Part shown: in pieces, positions 62,924 to 64,000 of the stretch
How positions within the stretch are numbered: position 1 is the stretch's first letter
Layout of the letters: the number at the start of each line of letters is the position of its first letter
Assembly (NCBI GenBank): GCA_002507565.1
Contig: MOXJ01000001.1
Span: 62,001-126,000 of the forward strand
Length of the DNA stretch: 64,000 nucleotides
From: Candidatus Reconcilbacillus cellulovorans
GTDB taxonomy: Bacteria > Bacillota > Bacilli > Paenibacillales > Reconciliibacillaceae
Direction of reading: 5' to 3'
Position numbers and translations under genes: made by a program
The notes under the pieces: model-generated
What the model was told of the DNA's origin: nothing
The model's input: the letters and a program-made list of their open reading frames with translations, nothing else
Databases searched by the model: none

Positions 62924-63622
62924 TTATTTTTGCCCGTGAAAACGACGGGCGTATTCTTTCGCCTGTTCGACGGTTTGCACTCGGTTACGCGCCCACTCTA
63001 ACAAGATTCGATCGATGTATTTAAAGTATACTTTTCCGGCAAAAACTGCTTCTTTCAGGGCGGCGCGAATGAGCGGTTCCGGATAACGGTCCTCGTCGAG
63101 CCACTGCACGATCGTTTCGCATTCCATCGGGGAAAGCGGTCTGCCGAATTCTTTTTCGAAGACGGTAAACAGATCGTCCGCCGCCTTGGCGGACGGAGCG
63201 GCCGCCGATCCGATACCGGCCGGCCGGTCAGGCGCCTTGTCGTCCTTCCCCGTTTCGTGCGCCTCAAGCGCCGCGATTTTCCGGAAAAACGGCTCGATGC
63301 GGTAGACTTCATAATGAACGTCGCGTTCCGGATCGAGCCGCTGCTCGATTTCGACCAAGCCTTCCTTAACGAGTCGCTCCAGCGATGCCATCACTTCGTC
63401 AGGCCCGGCGCTCAGTCGGCCGGTCAGCTGTTCCGGCGTCGGGAACTCGACGCCGTCGACGGTTCGGAACACCAGCAGGTGCAAAAGCACCATCACGTCC
63501 AGTTCTGAAAGCCGAAGCCTGCGATAGGCCTTGAAGACGGCGGCGGGAATCGTCACGGTTTTGTCCAGCCATCCCGCAGCCAGCCCGTCTTCGTAACGAC
63601 CGGAATGCGTGCGGACCTCCAT
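62924..63622 (-). CDS. dnaD: DnaD domain primosomal protein
   Basis: DnaD works with DnaA, DnaB and DnaI to load the replicative helicase. The 232-residue product has an N-terminal winged helix (LRLSELDVMVLLHLLVF and SLERLVKEGLVEIEQ) and a C-terminal DnaB_2 domain (FEKEFGRPLSPMECETIVQWL, then YFKYIDRILLEWARN with the YxxxIxxxW motif). A linker rich in Ala, Asp and Pro joins them. It follows the YpmB-like gene by 15 nt. In B. subtilis dnaD is in the asnS-dnaD-nth region; here nth is elsewhere. Confidence 0.94.
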   Translation of the reverse strand: MEVRTHSGRYEDGLAAGWLDKTVTIPAAVFKAYRRLRLSELDVMVLLHLLVFRTVDGVEFPTPEQLTGRLSAGPDEVMASLERLVKEGLVEIEQRLDPERDVHYEVYRIEPFFRKIAALEAHETGKDDKAPDRPAGIGSAAAPSAKAADDLFTVFEKEFGRPLSPMECETIVQWLDEDRYPEPLIRAALKEAVFAGKVYFKYIDRILLEWARNRVQTVEQAKEYARRFHGQK

Positions 63623-63637
63623 CGGTCTTTCAACCTT

Positions 63638-64000
63638 TCAGTCGAGTAAACGTATCGTTTCCAGCCAACGACCGTCCTCAAACCGATAGTAATCATAAAA
63701 CGACCGTTCACGCCCGTCGCGTTCGGCGCGATAATAGACCTCCCAAACGTACTCGCCTTGATAAATGCCCGGCAAAACGCGAATGACGCGCGCTCCGGGC
63801 ACCCGGTCGGCGACCGCGCGGCGGACGTCGTCCTCACCGACGCCTTCGTCGGCATATACGGCGTGCGTCACCGTCGGCGTCGCCCACGTGACGGTCCGGC
63901 GGCCGTCCCGTGTTTGTCCGAAAGCGACCAGAACCGGTTCGTCGCCGAAAAATACGGATGTTCTCTCGATGTCGGCGATGAGGCCCGTCGCTTGAAGCCG
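63638..64000 (-). CDS. YpmB/TseB-like protein (C-terminal 120 residues; start beyond window)
   Basis: The frame is open to the window edge and ends at 63638. The visible segment has VGEDDVRRAVADRVPGARVIRVLPGIYQGEYVWEVYY and RSFYDYYRFEDGRWLETIRLLD, the closing repeats of the YpmB/TseB-like (DUF5590) family, a wall-elongation regulator that binds penicillin-binding protein 2a in B. subtilis. The membrane helix would lie beyond the window. It is 15 nt before dnaD. Confidence 0.8.
   Translation of the reverse strand, partial: RLQATGLIADIERTSVFFGDEPVLVAFGQTRDGRRTVTWATPTVTHAVYADEGVGEDDVRRAVADRVPGARVIRVLPGIYQGEYVWEVYYRAERDGRERSFYDYYRFEDGRWLETIRLLD

Overview
The window reads as chromosomal DNA of a GC-rich, spore-forming member of the Bacillales, most likely Paenibacillaceae (inference). 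The grounds are cotE next to mutS, two tricistronic ger germinant-receptor operons, a GerMN lipoprotein, an SLH protein, copper-amine-oxidase 'stalk' domains, a DnaD primosome protein, a T-box leader, and strong AGGAGG-type ribosome binding sites with many GTG/TTG starts. No rRNA, tRNA, CRISPR array, insertion sequence or prophage was seen. Genes are packed tightly. No stretch over 300 bp lacks a feature except 56358-56764, which holds a promoter and a T-box riboswitch.

Layout. 1-3804 (minus): cotE, an amidoligase-like gene and mutS (cut by the window edge). 3904-10145 (minus): VanW protein, M32 carboxypeptidase and a ger operon in A-C-B order. 10299-12869 (plus): beta-carbonic anhydrase and a GH18 protein with a tandem repeat region that is frame-broken. 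12986-18192 (minus): cyclase, dienelactone-hydrolase-like esterase, DUF255 thioredoxin-like protein, PatB aminotransferase. 18376-26661 (plus): a probable surface-glycosylation locus with two DUF6385 proteins, three tandem GT2-TPR glycosyltransferases and a methyltransferase-GT4 fusion. 26583-28894: divergent GH53 galactanase and a broken propeller/stalk protein with two cre-like boxes. 28909-33250: MBL hydrolase, nitroreductase, an rRNA-type methyltransferase and RluA synthase, a MarR regulator and a 56-residue ORF behind a sigma-K-like promoter. 33241-42287: parC, parE, an SGNH hydrolase with ABC transporter, polysaccharide deacetylase and nth. 42375-46027 (plus): second ger operon in A-B-C order. 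45955-52330 (minus): FMN glutamate-synthase-like gene with a sigma-G-type promoter, then a wall operon (amidase, GerMN lipoprotein, SLH protein). 52419-56357: leuCD divergent from a LysR regulator with paired operators, and a nitrilase-family hydrolase. 56444-60010 (plus): T-box, proB, proA, proC. 60149-64000: mtnB, an ArsR-type regulator, araM, dnaD and a TseB/YpmB-like fragment.

How it fits together. Much of the window serves the spore and cell surface: coat assembly (CotE), germinant sensing (two Ger receptors), wall remodelling (amidase, deacetylase, GH18, SLH anchor) and apparently glycosylation of repeat-bearing surface proteins. The rest is housekeeping metabolism (leucine, proline and methionine salvage), DNA repair and topology.

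The best candidate for an undescribed system is 18376-26661. A second theme is that three repeat-bearing secreted genes are each broken by an indel. That points either to slippage-driven variation or to assembly error in repeats, and read data would decide.
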